This document shows positions 34,480-48,149 of a stretch of DNA of 64,000 nucleotides, piece by piece. Origin of the DNA: Antedon mediterranea (lineage: Eukaryota > Echinodermata > Crinoidea > Comatulida > Antedonidae); assembly GCF_964355755.1 (NCBI RefSeq), contig NC_092670.1, positions 36,569,795 to 36,633,794 of the forward strand. Reading direction: 5' to 3'. A program made the translations under genes and the position numbers. Below the pieces are notes generated by a model, which saw nothing but the letters and a program-made list of their open reading frames with translations, was not told the DNA's origin and made no database searches. Numbering within the stretch: position 1 is the first letter of the stretch; the number at the start of each line of letters is the position of its first letter.

Positions 34480-35410
34480 AATATCGTCGTCGTCATCATC
34501 ATTCATGTCATCTTCATCCACTACCATCCGCATTATCAGATTACCATTTTCATCATTATTGTCATCGTCATCATTATCAGCATCATCATTCATGTCATCG
34601 TAATCTACCATCCGCATTATCAGATATAATCACCATATTCATCATTATCTTTACCTTCCCAAGCATTAAACTTTATCACTAAAATAATCGTGACGACACT
34701 CATTATGCATCTATTTGCTTATCATTATCACCGACATCCTCATCTCTAAATCATCCTCATCATTGTCATTCCTTGTCATTATCACCACATCTTCATCACA
34801 ATCACTATCATCCATTATCATCATCTTATCATCTTCCCCAGAATCACTATCATCCATTATCATTATCCCATCATCATCATCACAATAATTCATCATTATC
34901 ATCAAATCATCTTAATTAAAATTAATATCATTTATTACCATTCCATTATATTTATCAATCTCACTTATCATTCATCAATATCATCCAATCATCATACCTC
35001 ATCTTCATCTCAATCAATATCATTAATTATTATTATCATTCCATTATCTTCATCACAATCACATATCATTCGTCATCATTATCATTCGTCATCATTATCA
35101 TTCCTCGTCATTATCACCTTATCATCATTTCAACATAATCACTATCATTCATTATCAGTATTATCACATCATCTTCAGCACAATCACTATATCATTATCA
35201 CTAAAGTTATCATCCTTATGTCCAAAATCATACTCATCCAAACCATTATATTAACATTATAATCATCAACAGACATTGTTATCAAAATAATTACAATACT
35301 GTCGTTCAACGTGTTACCAAAATCATATCTCATCATGTGAATAATGATATTTATCATATTCATCATTATCTCCCAAATTTCAGTTTTTGAGATCAATATT
35401 TCAACCCCCA
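34480..35410 (-). repeat. Long degenerate (ATC)n-type tract
   Basis: About 930 bases are dominated by ATCATC, ATTATC and CATCTTC words with few pure runs, plus sub-repeats such as CATTATCAGATTACC-like phrases at 34530 and 34615. Asp/Met/Ile-rich frames on the minus strand come from this composition and are not genes. Confidence 0.85.
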
Positions 35411-37870
35411 CCAAAATCGTTATACGCACCCACCAGCTGTAACATCTTAGGGTAATCGATGCTGCAACAATAACAATTATATTATCGCTAACATTTTAAT
35501 GACAATTGTGTTTATTTTTATTATAAGCCAAGGACCTCTCCCCCTATAACATTTTCAGGCCTACCTCACTGGCTGTAAATAGCACTAATGTGTATTCTGA
35601 TACATTGTTTATACTTCAGTAAATTATAATCCTTGTTGAGATGCAGTACTTAGTCACTAATCAAGATTTAAACTAATTAATAATTACTTTGCAATCATTT
35701 ATGTATTGTGACGACACGCTTTGCGATGTGAAGATATGAAATACATCCTCGGATTTAGAAAACTGAGTGTATGACTATTGTTTAATATTACTATCTCGTT
35801 TTTAGTCATATTTTATTAGTTGAATGAAAATGTAAAATCAGTCGATAAGCCGTGTCATTCAGTCCGTACGATCATTATGTAATTTACATGCAGAACACAA
35901 CTGATTGCTTATACGCGTCAACAGGATTTTCAAAGAAATCCGTTATTTTTTACATCTGTATTTAATGTAAAATAATACTAATAATTTGTATAGTATATAA
36001 AATAATATCTTGAAAACGTCGAAAAAATCGACTTTATCACACTCGAAAAAATCCCTCGGCGATTGCACCTAATTATGCATACCGTTTCCAATTAATGCAC
36101 GTACGAATACAGGGGCCCACATCATCTGAACAGAGAGGGAATTGTATTAATTTTTACAGGGATAGTTTGACGTCAATGTAACCATAGAAACGAATTAACG
36201 CTCATCAACCATCCTTCGGTAGCACTAGCAACATCATAGAGGTTATACTGAAAATAAAACGCTCACACTTTACCAAGAAAATCGAGGTTTCTTCGGCAAC
36301 TTGCAACACTTCCATCTTTTGATTAACGCATAAAATAATTTTGTTAACACACATTTCATCTTTAAACGTAAAAAAATAAAAAAATAGAGGGTATTTTTGA
36401 ATGAATGGCATGTGTTTTTAACCAACTCTACTATTTAGCTCAATGAACACATTACTGGGCTGACACTATGATGTACATGCTAGGCTTGGTTTTATGAGAG
36501 TTATTTATAAACACGCCTTATTATTTATGCACTCTTCACTTTTATATTAGTGATTTTTGCATAATCTTATAATAATAAATGATTGAACTGTAGTAAGCAT
36601 GCATGGACATTAAAATCTATTTTTGTAAAGATTACATCATATTAAATTATTTTTTTTGTTGTTGTATCGTTTTAATAAACTGCTAATACCAAATTGAGTT
36701 CATACAGACCTAACATTAAATGATGTATTATTACAATGAGTGACACATTTTATTAATAGCTTTCAAAATTAAGATTTACTGGATTAAAAAAAACTATGCC
36801 TACGGCAAATGTCTATTTTGAGCTTGCGAGGGCCTATGCTTACAACAAGTAGGAAATATTTGTGATACTGGGGGCCCATTAGAAAAAGGGGCAAAACGCT
36901 TGAAAATATACCATGGTGCAACTACAAAACACGTGACATACATACGGTGTGCAAACAACAAACTAATTAAAATAAACTTAAATTGCAACTCACATATTTT
37001 AACAATTGTTCTTCGTTGCGTTTTCTTGTTCCAAATTGTCTTGCCACCATTTCACTTATCACTATCAATAATCATGTTTTTCTTTCGCAACTTCGTGACC
37101 CCACTCATTTACATCCGTAAATTCATAATATTCTATCTTGACCTTCTTCTACCATCATTCATAATTAGACTTGCATCCTCTTACTACACAGATCAGTTAT
37201 TTTATACGAGGGCGCTATGCGAGATATGATGTTCATCAGAATTGATGTTTGAGTACTCTACTGTAAATAGGCCTATATGTATATCATTATTATTATATTA
37301 TTAATTTATATAGAATTTTTTTGTCTTCATATGGACAGATAGACGTATACTACAATACTATTACGGTCTCATGTTATAGCTTATAAACAGTTTAATTGTA
37401 CTGTATTGTAATATTATCTGCTTTATACTATTTATTATTCAAAGTGTAGCTACCTTATTATATTTATGGAGCAATGAAAGATTCCAAGTCTAACTATTAT
37501 ACTCTGACTCTGTAATTGCTTCTTATTTAATTGTTTATTGGTTGGGGCGAAACGACTCATATTGGAGGAAACCGCCGACTCAGTGATTCATTCCCAGGTG
37601 CATCGTACCACAACAAAGTTTTGACAGTCGGGCCTAGTCCACCAAATCTAAATTCTTACTAAAGTTACTTACCCGTTACTTTACAATCTACGTTTAGATA
37701 TACCATTTATTGGCATAGCGTCTCTATTTTTAGGACAGAGCGTGATTTTTTTTCGGTATTTTTCTCTTTTGCGATCACAGCGCGATCGTTCATATCTCCC
37801 ACTTTTTTTAATTGTGATATACGCCCTCTCCACGGACAAACAAAAAATAGATGTTTTTCTACTGCTGCTG
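35411..37870. other. Long AT-rich stretch, no supported gene
   Basis: Frames at 36205-36411 and 36800-36988 (minus) and 36900-37229 (plus) overlap one another or are hydrophobic AT-rich readings. I see no splice-supported exon, RNA gene or repeat here except a TAGGCCTA word at 37268. Confidence 0.45.
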
Positions 37871-38832
37871 TAGTCTGGGTTCCAGACGGAGTTTTGTCTT
37901 AATATTAGTAAAAAGATAAATATTTTGGCACATATGGCGTTTCATACGTATACTACTTGATTTTGGATACTCCGTCTGGGGAAACACGCACAAGTCACGT
38001 GGTTTGACACCAATTCTTGGTGCATACGATTATCCGGTTGACTAGTTTCAGCTGCATGCGATTGGCTACTCACTCGTACACCGTTTTAATATTCATATTT
38101 CAGAATTTCAAAGACTCGATCAACAACTAAGATGATGCGCATGCGCTATGTTACGTTTAGACAATGTGTACTTGGGTACATTTATGAAAGTTTCTGAAGG
38201 CTAGAAATTATTTTATATACCTAGTAGTCTGGTAAACATTTGATGGCATTTTTTCCCAAGAACATGAAACTCGTCTTGATATGATAGGCTATAGCTTCTC
38301 CGCAAATCAAACATTGAATGGATCATTTATTACGCGGAGATAATTTTGATTTAATTCCCACCCAGACCCTGTCCTGTTCTGTGTGGTGGTGTAGCCCTGT
38401 TGTGTGCCGGTGGTATGTAGGCCTACTTCATTGGCGTTTTATTTGGCAGGTCATACGTGCGAGTTGAGTATGACCTACGAAAGAGGCCTAGGCCAAGGAC
38501 TAAACAATTAATAAACAAAACAACTTGGCATTACTATTTTATATTTCAAAACAGTCTCGATCGTACATTAAGCACTGGTAGGCCTACGTACTCGATCTCT
38601 TTCATTTTGAAACAAAATGATCATTGTTGATTCGAAATCCATATTTACATACCGCCCGCCCCTTATAGCCAAATACGGTATGATAACCTACGTCATTCTT
38701 ATCGTATGTTTGCGGTCTGCAAATCGATTTCTATACGTGTTTCACAAGTCTGTATTTTCAGACAAAAATCGCGGTCGAAATAAAAACCAATAAATTTAAA
38801 AAAAAGATAATACAGACTTGGGGCAAGTCTAC
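37871..38832 (+). mobile_element. MITE family D, long (about 960-bp) member
   Basis: It starts TAGTCTGGGTTCCAGACGGA and ends GACTTGGGGCAAGTCTA. The outer 100 bases on each side match the short copies (12509, 21886). About 770 extra bases lie between (about 37975-38740), including CACCAATTCTTGGTG and two TAGGCCTA words, with no coding frame. CTGCTGCTG on both sides may be the target duplication, although it is microsatellite-like. It could be a less deleted ancestor of the short copies or a short copy with a nested insertion. Confidence 0.65.
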
Positions 38833-41197
38833 TGCTGCTGCTGTGGAAAATAAGGCGGCAATTTGTTGAATGCTTCCCTCTATCATTTTAAACTTCCTCT
38901 TCAGCCATATAAACTTATATAATTATACAGTATTTATATTATGGCCCTGTCCTCACTTTCATACTCGCGCCCTCGTATCATCCTCGGCTAGTAGGCCTGG
39001 TCATTCAATGCCATAACTGTCAACAACTGAAATTGGAATATAGTTGATTAGATATAGACACTAAAAGGCTTGTTGATCTTAACTCTGACTATGATCAGAA
39101 TACGATGTTTCGCCAATCGAACAGGATTGTTCACCATGAAGGAATTCAATTTTTCTGATGTAAAGCCAGACAGGGTGGTGTCTGTATACTCATTGATGTT
39201 TATTGATGATGTGTAATTAATTTAAGTTCAATTATTTATCGTTGAAAAACTATTATCGCCTTCCAGTATCATACACTCAATTAATTTTTTTATGAAATAA
39301 ACTTTTCGTAATGAATTTCAAAACGTTTACTGCGTGATCACGCCCTCTTTTACCAATAAAAAAAACCACATTCTATGGAAAATTCGTTTGTCTATATAAT
39401 TATTTCTCCTTATTTACTTACAATTTCATAACTTGTTAACTATTTATGTTAATTATTATTATGTATGTTTTTAAACAACTTGTATGTACTTTTATTTGTT
39501 TGCACATCTGTAAAGAATTTTGCCTCCTATGCTGCAAAAGAGAATACAATAAATAGTAATTTATTATAATAACAGGGCGGTTGGGCAGTTGGCAACAGAC
39601 AGACAAGACACTAACAATCGAGCAGTAATAGAGGGTTTGTGCAAACTCACGTTTACGCCTACATGTGCGTGTCATAACTCGTAGCTTTTTCCATTTGTGC
39701 AAAATCATTTTACTGCCGTTAGAGCTAGGGCTATCTAGTAAGTGGTAGGCCTAGCCTATGCCTATCTAGGCCAACATTTTTTGTTCTTGTTACTTCTTTT
39801 TCAAGTTTGTTAATTAAACAACAAAATTACACTAGTTAAAAAGTGTGCAAAAGGAGGCCTGAATAAGTTTGGAGAGAAACTTTTAACTCTATCAAATAAA
39901 AACAAATAAATACAATATTGAAGGTACAGTAGCCCAAATTACAAGAACAATAGCAGGAAATTTATTTATCATAAGACGTAGCCAGAAACTATAATTAGAT
40001 TATATTTGAACGAAGGAAGATTTAGAAAGAGATTTAAATAAAATGCTTAACAATTCCATAATTGTGGGCCATTTAAAAAATAGATTTTCTTCTCATTAAA
40101 TGAAATGTATGCTTTTCGGATAAAATTGTAGTTTTGGCAAATCTTATATTGTAATTGTGGAAATATTATCATTAATTTTAATAATAGAATTTATAGTAGT
40201 TAAAAAGAAGGTAATTACCGTAGTTGTATTTATATCCAAAGATTATTTAGATTGAACCAATTTTAACTAATTATTTATTTGAAATTAAGTCATAAACATA
40301 ATTTAAAAAAAGGAAAATATTGATCTTTGCATTTTCTTGAAACATTTTTATACTGAATATTCTTTTAAAGTTTTGCTGGTAAATGTGATCTTTTCCGCGT
40401 TAAAAAACTTAATTTACGAATAAATCTTAAACGTGTATAAAATGAAATCCGCACGTCGAAACGCATCGAAAATCGGTATCACGTACTATGCCACGCTACA
40501 CGGAATGTGTGACGTAGTACACGAATTTTGCTAAAACTGTCTAATAAGCCTCTAGTTACGCTTTAATATTGTATCTAAACATTGAGAATGATTTACCATA
40601 ATTTACTTTATTTTAAAAGGTTTAAAAATGGCACTTCTCTAATTGTAGAAACAAGTAAACATTGGTAGATTGTATTTCAGTGTGTTATGAAATGCAAGAA
40701 GTAACAAACAAACAGACAACTCTTTCGTATCAATAGACAACTGTGCATCTATTTACACTATCGTTAAATTCAAGGTATACATTTCAAAATCAAGTACGTT
40801 AATAGCCGTTGGCTGTTTTAGAGTTGGTAAACGAAAGGTAATACCGAATCAATTCCTAAATGAATGGAACGATTTTAGTTTGCTTTGAATAATATGAGTC
40901 TAGTGGAGCATTCTATGTTATGTTATCAGTAATTGCTCGTGCTTAGAGCATAATGTGTTAACTCGATGTTGTAAACACTTTTGTTCGATATTGTATGTTG
41001 TTTCATAGGACGTTAATACAATTACTACAATATGCAAACAACTGTATCAACGAAGACTTTTTCTAAAATAATATTATTTATTGAATGCCTAGTTACCGAC
41101 TACTAGTCACACGATAATTTAAACGCAAACTAAACAAAAGAAAAGAAAATGCCAGACGACGGTTGGTTGGTTTGGTGATGAGAGCGCCATCGCTTGT
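38833..41197. other. Long AT-rich stretch, no supported gene
   Basis: A minus frame at 39436-39708 has no domain. Nothing else recognisable except TAGGCCTA words. Confidence 0.45.
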
Positions 41198-41530
41198 AAA
41201 GCTTGGTTTTCACTAGGACGTAACGCAAGGACGTAAACGCAACGCAAACGTGTTGACCAATGACAAGCGACCGTTCGAATAATCCATGGCTTGTGATTGG
41301 TCAACTCACTAAAGCGTGGTTCCCACTAGCGACGCAGGGTAACGCAACACAATGACGTATTGACGCAAAGTTCTGTATTGTGTAATTACAAGTGGGAACC
41401 GTCGACGCAACAGTGCTGCAAAGATCAAAGTTTGATTTCACGCAGGAGGGGGAAAACACAATTATTGGAAGGGCATTTTCTTACGTTGCGTAGGTTGCGT
41501 TACATTGCGTCTAAAGTGGTAACCAAGCAT
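41198..41530. mobile_element. MITE family C, two elements joined
   Basis: The left end AAGCTTGGTTTTCACTAGG is at about 41199. A second left end, AAAGCGTGGTTCCCACTAGC, is at 41311. The right end CTAAAGTGGTAACCAAGC is at about 41511-41528. The inner arms hold GACCAATGACAAGCGA and GGCTTGTGATTGGTCAA. A short + strand frame across it is not a gene. Confidence 0.75.
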
Positions 41531-42829
41531 AATATTGATCCAATGATTTGCGTTATTACGCCCTTCGCTGCGTTTTATATTGGAAACTCATTCTATTTCC
41601 ATCGTCATTTGTTGGAAAAGAAATGCACCACTATAGAAAAAACCTCAAATAATTAGGAAATAGGAAAGAAAATTCTAAAAGAAATCAAATGACAAACTAC
41701 ATCTGACAAGTCCTTTTACATTTTGTTTTCTTAAATTTGTTAAATCTGTAGCTTGGAATTTAATCAACGTAAACTGCGAGTCTGTTTGTCAGGAAATAGA
41801 TTGCTTAAATTAATAGATGTAGAATTCATTAATATCTCATATATCAGAAATTCTGTTGCTTGTGAGTCAACACATTGAATTGAGTACAAAGCCTATATCT
41901 GACTAGAACCAAATTGAGTATATTTTATTATTTATATATTTTACTATAGGCTTACTGCGAACAAAAAATCGTTGGTGAATGACATTGACAATGTCCATTG
42001 CAAATAAGTAATAAACACGCAAGATTAGAGAGCAATATGCAATTATAGTGGTAATGGATATATTAGGCAAGATGCCTTATACTCCCATTGTCGCGTCCGT
42101 TTTGGTCCCTTTATAGTTTAAAATCTTGGTCTATTCATACGGCAACGACTAAACTTGTTACACGTCCGTATTTATTGTCTTTTTTTTATGTTAGTCCATC
42201 AGTCAAGGTTTCGATTTTTGACTGGAAATTCAGAATTCCGAGCACAATATTATACTTTAATAGAGTACGTTACGGCGACGATAAACTTTTAAAGCCATAA
42301 ACCGAGCTTTGGTCTTTGTTTTTTTCACTCCAGTTTTTGCCTTTAAAAAAAAATCTTTTATCTCATTATATTATCTTTACAATTTGGACAATTTAATCTT
42401 TTATGAAGAAACAATGCATGTAGAAAGAGTAGGCCTTCATCCGATAGGTATCTACATACATAGTTTACATATACTAATATACGCTATAAAAATCCTGTTA
42501 TTATTATTATTATTACATTGTAGGCCTAAATCGTTTTGCAAATGAACGTTCATCAGCTACCGTACGCGACCCTTGTAACCTTTAGTAAACTAAGACTGAA
42601 TACATAACGACAACTAAGTACTTATTGACTTTCTGAATAAATAAAATCGAACATGGTTTAACAGTTTACATTGAATAAAAAGACAAACAGTTCGCACATA
42701 ACTCTGTATATGTAATTTATAACCATGCGAATTTATTACTAATTATGTATATTTTCTACTGACCAGAGAAATAAGATTAAAAACACACTTAAGACATTTA
42801 CTTAAAACACTTCGGTTATTTATACTGTA
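41531..42829. other. AT-rich DNA, no supported gene
   Basis: Frames at 42088-42300 and 42309-42545 are short and unsupported. (TTA)n at about 42499-42513. Confidence 0.45.
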
Positions 42830-42962
42830 CTCACTCAGGACGTAGACGATACGCAAGCGAGTTGACCAATGACAAATAAACGTTCGAATAATCCATCGCT
42901 TGTGATTGGTCAAATCACTTAAGTTGCGCTTACGTCCCTGCGTTGCGTCCTTGGGAACTTAC
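42830..42962. mobile_element. MITE family C copy, termini clipped
   Basis: CAGGACGTAGACGATACGCA, GACCAATGACAAA, CATCGCTTGTGATTGGTCAA and GCTTACGTCCCTGCGTTGCG are in family order. Confidence 0.75.
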
Positions 42963-45900
42963 ATTTCAGTGTGACCACACTATTTTTTTTTATTGGTCTT
43001 GAATATAATATGTATAAGATTCAATCAAATCTAAGTTCAATATTTTGTATTTTGCATAAACGGCTTAAGTCGGTTAATGAACGCAAAGTAAGGTAATCGT
43101 TATCTAATAAGACATCATGACCTTTCATTTTCTATCTCTTACGATGTTAGTGCACTTTTTTTTAACGCGTTAATCTGTATCTAAACACGTGATTTTACGC
43201 ATGTGTTTAAATCCTTATGTAAGCTTTTGAACGTGTGTGTGCGTAGCATCACATGCATCATCATGAAGATTACAATTTGCTAGGAGCCTCATATATTTTG
43301 TCGATCTAACCAAAACTATGTCGAGGAGTCGAGTTGAAGATACCCATTGTCCCCACATGCACACATATGTCATCAAATGTCAAGATCACCAACTTTTCTT
43401 TCAAAAATCAAAAGCTCCATATTGACAAATTATGATAAAAACAATATTTTCAATGTTGCTCTGCGTACATTTGCTAAATGAAATGCAAAAATACACCGAA
43501 TTGCATATGATAGATTGAACTCCTTAAATGTAATTTCAAAGAACAATTTTGAAAGCCTTTTAGCTCTGACAATAGATAGAACGCAACATAATGGAAAATA
43601 AATGTATCCATAAAATTCGAAAAGTGAAAGTATTTATAAGTATAATTAAGATATTCTGTAAGAGAATATGACCAAAAACTATTTACAATATGCGAGCAAA
43701 GTTCGACGGATTAATCTTCACGTAATGTAGATGTACTCATTTTGTTTATCATTATTCGTAATGTTAGAAAATTTGCCTTACTAAAAATAACAGTGTCCTG
43801 CGGGAATGTCAAAATTTGATTAATCTCATTCAAACCTGAATCGTCTCCAGTACCTCTGACAATAGAATGGTTGCTGATAACACGAATGAAACATTTTCCT
43901 AGTATTTTATTAGAGATGTGGTCAATTGTGTTCCGCTTTGTTTATACAGTATCGTATCGCATAACTATTATTTCACGTCTCTTGTGAATAGAACGACCAA
44001 CAAACCGCTCGAGCGATGAAAAGGGCCTAGAGATAAAAATAGACACGCCGTACGCCTAAATAATACTCGGGCCTGGCTAATCAATACTTCGTAACTAAGC
44101 CTAGTGTTGTTAATCATTGTGTGTAGAACGGACTTCCAGGTCCGTTACCGTACTAATATAAGTTCTTCAATTATACCAACAACCATGGTTAGCCTGGTTA
44201 TACAGTCAGACACCGATCATTGTACCACGGAGAGATAAATGTATGTTTTACTTATTTCTCCATGATTGTCTCATTGGACCCATTACGGAAATACCTGATA
44301 ATGAAGACATTGATTTATTTTACTTTTTAAAAATGTGGATGGTTTACACCATAACGGGTACCGGTAACCTAGTATAAACAGTTTAACGTGACTCTGGAAC
44401 TAACCAAGACTATTTCAAGTAACCAGTATAGTGCCGTACTGTTCTTAATGTATTCACCACTAACCAGACATGCACCGTAAGCAGGACTTCTTGAATTAAA
44501 ACAACAAGCATTGTATTCGTTAAATCTCGACTATATCAAATAGCGGTAATGGACTGTATAATTCTTTCTGATAAAATAACACTGTAATAGAAGATTCATA
44601 CGACGATCTTAAATGAGATGGAGACGGCTCAACGAATCAGAAAAGACTGTTAAAATTCTACAATTTTTCAAAATACCTTTGAGCTAGGTTAGTAAAATAT
44701 GAGTTTTTATTTTATACATTGTTTCCTAATTCGTACAATTAAATTGTAATTTTAGAGAAATGAGTTACATTTCTCTGCTACTTTTGTTCTATTAGGTCAA
44801 TACATTATATTTATATATAATTGACACAAATTGTGTTTCTTTTACAGTAAAACGTAATTATGTTTTGTCAGGGAACTCTTTCCTGGTTATGCCTAGTTGT
44901 AATTTAACTCTTCCCTGGTTGCATTTACAACTTATGCAAGTTAAGTAAAAAAAAAAGTCTGTTTATATAATAGGCCTAGAAACATAAATGAGATGTTTTC
45001 ACACATAAAATGTTAATACATAAACATTGTTTTTGAGAACTTTCACCAAATTCATTACCAGTATGTAATATCATTATTGATCTTATTCTCTTTGTTCAAT
45101 TCAGATAAGATAGATAAAAGATAATAAGATTTATAAAGCGCACACATCCACAAAGTGCTCAATGCAAATTCAGGTAATACGCACATTTTAATAATGGGAA
45201 CTTGTTGCTGTTTCTATTTATGAATTACTCAGTTATTTGAAAACAAAACCATCTTTCTCATTCTGTTCTTAATTTGTTCGCAATTCAAACAGAACGTTAA
45301 GTGCAAGTTCATCATCCGTTCATAAAACAATTTTGTACCTAACTTAAGCTTTAATTGTCACCATTAATTTAGAACTTTTAAAGACTTTAATTTCAAACAG
45401 TCGGCTAGATAGCTTAATGGCTGTAATTAAATCAAGCGCCAAGCGATAGCTTTAGGTACGTATAAATTACAACACAATTTGCATAACACTTTGAGAATCG
45501 GGTCTAAAAATAATAATAAATCTAACACTGAGGAAATCGAAGAATATAAACGCAGTGGACGTTGACTTTCGTTAATTATAATTCATTCTATACCAAACAT
45601 GGCAAATTACTTTAAATAATAAAGATACTGTTATGATCCATAGATATGTAGCAGCTAACCTTGGAGCTAGGGTAACAATCATGGATAATATTGACTAAGG
45701 GAGTTAATATACTAAATATATTCACCCGAAAGAGAATAATTACATGTATTCTTAACTGATAATTAGGCCTAACAAAAGGTTTGTTTGTGTCAAGGTGCAA
45801 CCTCTTTAGGGGCCTCTATCGTGCATGTTTAGCCAATGAGGATGTTGGCACAAACTTTGTCAGTGCCTATAAAAATGTTTTTCTTTTTCAATTCAATTTA

Positions 45901-46210
45901 TTTGGTAAAACATTCGTTTCGTTTCCTTTGTTTTCACATGTATAAAACAGCATAAACGATAAATTGTATAAACATCACATGACCTAGCATCATAAATGTG
46001 TGAAATACTGACAGTATGGTGGTAATAAAACGAAGATAAAACGCAAATGCAACAGTTAACATGATCGTTAAACATCGTAATATTTAAACATACTGGCATT
46101 AGATACATTCGCCAGACGAAACATCAAGCAGAAGGAATAGAAATGGACAGCAATTGACAATATTATCTCCAAGTCCTATTCTATGAACATATTTTCAATT
46201 CAAACCCTTT
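42963..46210. other. Long AT-rich stretch with two retroposon tails
   Basis: 45118-45170 on the minus strand ends GCGCTTTATAAATCTTATT, an L2-type tail. 45870-45908 on the minus strand reads AAATAAATTGAATTGAAAAA, another LINE-like tail. A hairpin ACGGACttccagGTCCGT lies at about 44128-44145. No coding part remains. Confidence 0.45.
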
Positions 46211-46347
46211 TTAAAGCTCTGTCTACACTATCTAACTTTATGTATACTTTATTATATATTGTATTTTTATGGAGAAAAAATAAATGAAATCAAATATATG
46301 GGCATATTTTTGAAACATAAAATTTGATAGTGTAGACAGAGCTTTAA
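46211..46347. mobile_element. MITE family A copy 4, with TTAA duplications
   Basis: TTAA at 46211-46214 and 46344-46347 flank a 129-bp element. Left AGCTCTGTCTACACTATCTA and right TTTGATAGTGTAGACAGAGC are near-perfect inverted termini. This is the cleanest copy for defining family A. Confidence 0.9.
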
Positions 46348-47217
46348 CGAAATTGAGAACGTGTTGGCACGCTACGAATACCGATCATGTTCAAAAACAC
46401 AGGTAGATCAAAAGCCAATGGACAAAATAACACAATGAATAATTAACTACTTTTGTAGGATTAACTAACAATAACTGTTTGTGTCCATTCAATTTGAGAC
46501 CTTGACAAATTCTGATCAACAATTGATTAACTATTTATCATATAAGTATTATTGTAATTCAAAATGCAATTGAATTGTCATCAAACGTGTGTTTGCTAAT
46601 TAGTTGGCAAGTGTGAATTATGGAAGTTCCTTCTAGTTGTAAACAGATTATATTTTTTAAAACCTTACTCTTGGCAGGGCAACAATGACTGGCTTTTACA
46701 CTAGCAAACTTCATTTTGTAAATACGAGCAAAGTTTTATAAAGTTTCTCAGTGAAGAAGTTGACTAATTTTCATATATGGTAATAGGCAAAATTGTTTGA
46801 GAATCTCATGGTATATAGGCCTAAAGGAACTACTAGTTTGTTCGTCTTTGCAAACAAAAATTTACTGCAATGCTTTTCTATACATTATGAATATATAATC
46901 AAAAGGTAACGCAAGTATAATCAATCAACAATCTTTGACATTTCAGAATGAATCTGTCAACTACAATTTTTATTTTTTAAGTTTTCAATTTTACCATTCA
47001 AGAACTATACTATAAATTGAGTTATCTTTAATACTTGAGCATAATTGATTGTGTGACCTGTCTGACCATTGCACTCAATGCATATTTGATATCGAGATGT
47101 ATCCGGGTTACGCATCGATATAAGACAATCATTTAATTCAGACAATACTTTTCTTGTATTTACTCATGTAGGCACTACACTTGAGTAAACGTAATGTTCT
47201 GTTATCATTTCTTTCAG
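46348..47217 (+). other. Probable intron upstream of the coding exon
   Basis: AT-rich and without frames. It ends in a pyrimidine-rich tract and TTTCTTTCAG, a good 3' splice site with AG at 47216-47217. No upstream exon was identified in the window. Confidence 0.5.
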
Positions 47218-48149
47218 ACAGAAAATACAACATGACTCAGACTCACTATTTTTCGACCAATAATAAGATGCGGAGTAAATCAGGCGATGTTCATGAAATG
47301 TCTGACGACAAACTTGACCTCTTTCGTGCATCGTCTGCAAGATTCAGAAGAGGAAGCGCGCCAGAATTGGGTAAATTTCTATTACCGCCGATTGATGATA
47401 AAAAGACAAACCGATCAGCTAGCCCAAGACATCCATTGCTTTCACCTATACCTTTTGAATCAGGGTTGGAATCCGCTTATGATAGTGGTAACACAGAAGG
47501 AATATCATTGTCAAAGACATCTCCAAGAACATCAAATAATAGTTTTTCCAAGCTCAGATTATCACGGAATTCGTCCAGTACATCGTTGAATAATTCAACT
47601 GTTGGCAAAAGTGGGACGTTTCCAACTGGTCGTAAAAACAGGTCAAATTCACTTACAGGACTATCTAGTATACCCACAGAATTGCTAAAACAAAGAAATA
47701 ATGAATCAAAACCTACAGAAAAAAATCCGCGTTTATACAGGCGCAGATATTCTGATACACCCCTACCTCTAAAATACGAAGCAAACTCTAGGATGCAGTT
47801 AGAGAAGCATAAATCAGGTTGTAAACAAGACAGTTTAAATAAGGGTTCAAAGATTTATAAAATAACAAATAATGGCAAAGCTCCTGACAGATGCCAATCA
47901 GCAATAACTTCTGATTCAAATCTTACTGTACAAATGCTTCATGACATTGAATGTTCCCATTCGGACAGTGATGTTGACAGTGCTGAGAACGACAGTAGGA
48001 TTATAGAATGGCTATTCGGTGTTGAACAGTCTGTCTTGACGAATGGAGTTAATGATCATAATGAAAATGATCTCGAATATGCAAATAATATCAAAGAAAC
48101 TGCCATAAGGATTGTTCATGAAGAAACTGAAGAAATTGACGAATCATGA
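47218..48149 (+). CDS. Terminal coding exon of an uncharacterised Ser-rich, largely disordered protein
   Basis: The exon opens after TTTCTTTCAG and reads without a stop to TGA at 48147-48149. The first ATG is at 47232, giving 305 residues. The 14 exon bases before it are also open, so translation may enter from an upstream exon (phase 1). Residues 1-250 are rich in Ser, Arg, Lys and Asn and look disordered. They include three basophilic-kinase or 14-3-3-like sites: FRRGSAPEL (38-46), KNRSNSLTGL (135-144) and YRRRYSDTPLPL (169-180). An acidic patch (SHSDSDVDSAEND, 242-254) precedes a short ordered motif, RIIEWLFGVE (256-265), and an acidic helix-like C-terminus. There is no signal peptide, membrane segment or catalytic motif. 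I do not recognise the family. Length, balanced composition and the splice site make it the only convincing host gene here. I suggest a regulated scaffold or cytoskeletal adaptor, as a guess. Confidence 0.75.

Noticed and set aside
34711-35429. Asp/Met/Ile-rich minus-strand frames
   Set aside because: Composition artefact of the degenerate ATC tract.
47181-47231. N-terminal extension of the host exon to 47181
   Set aside because: It starts at TTG and crosses a clear 3' splice site (AG at 47216-47217), so bases before 47218 are most likely intron.
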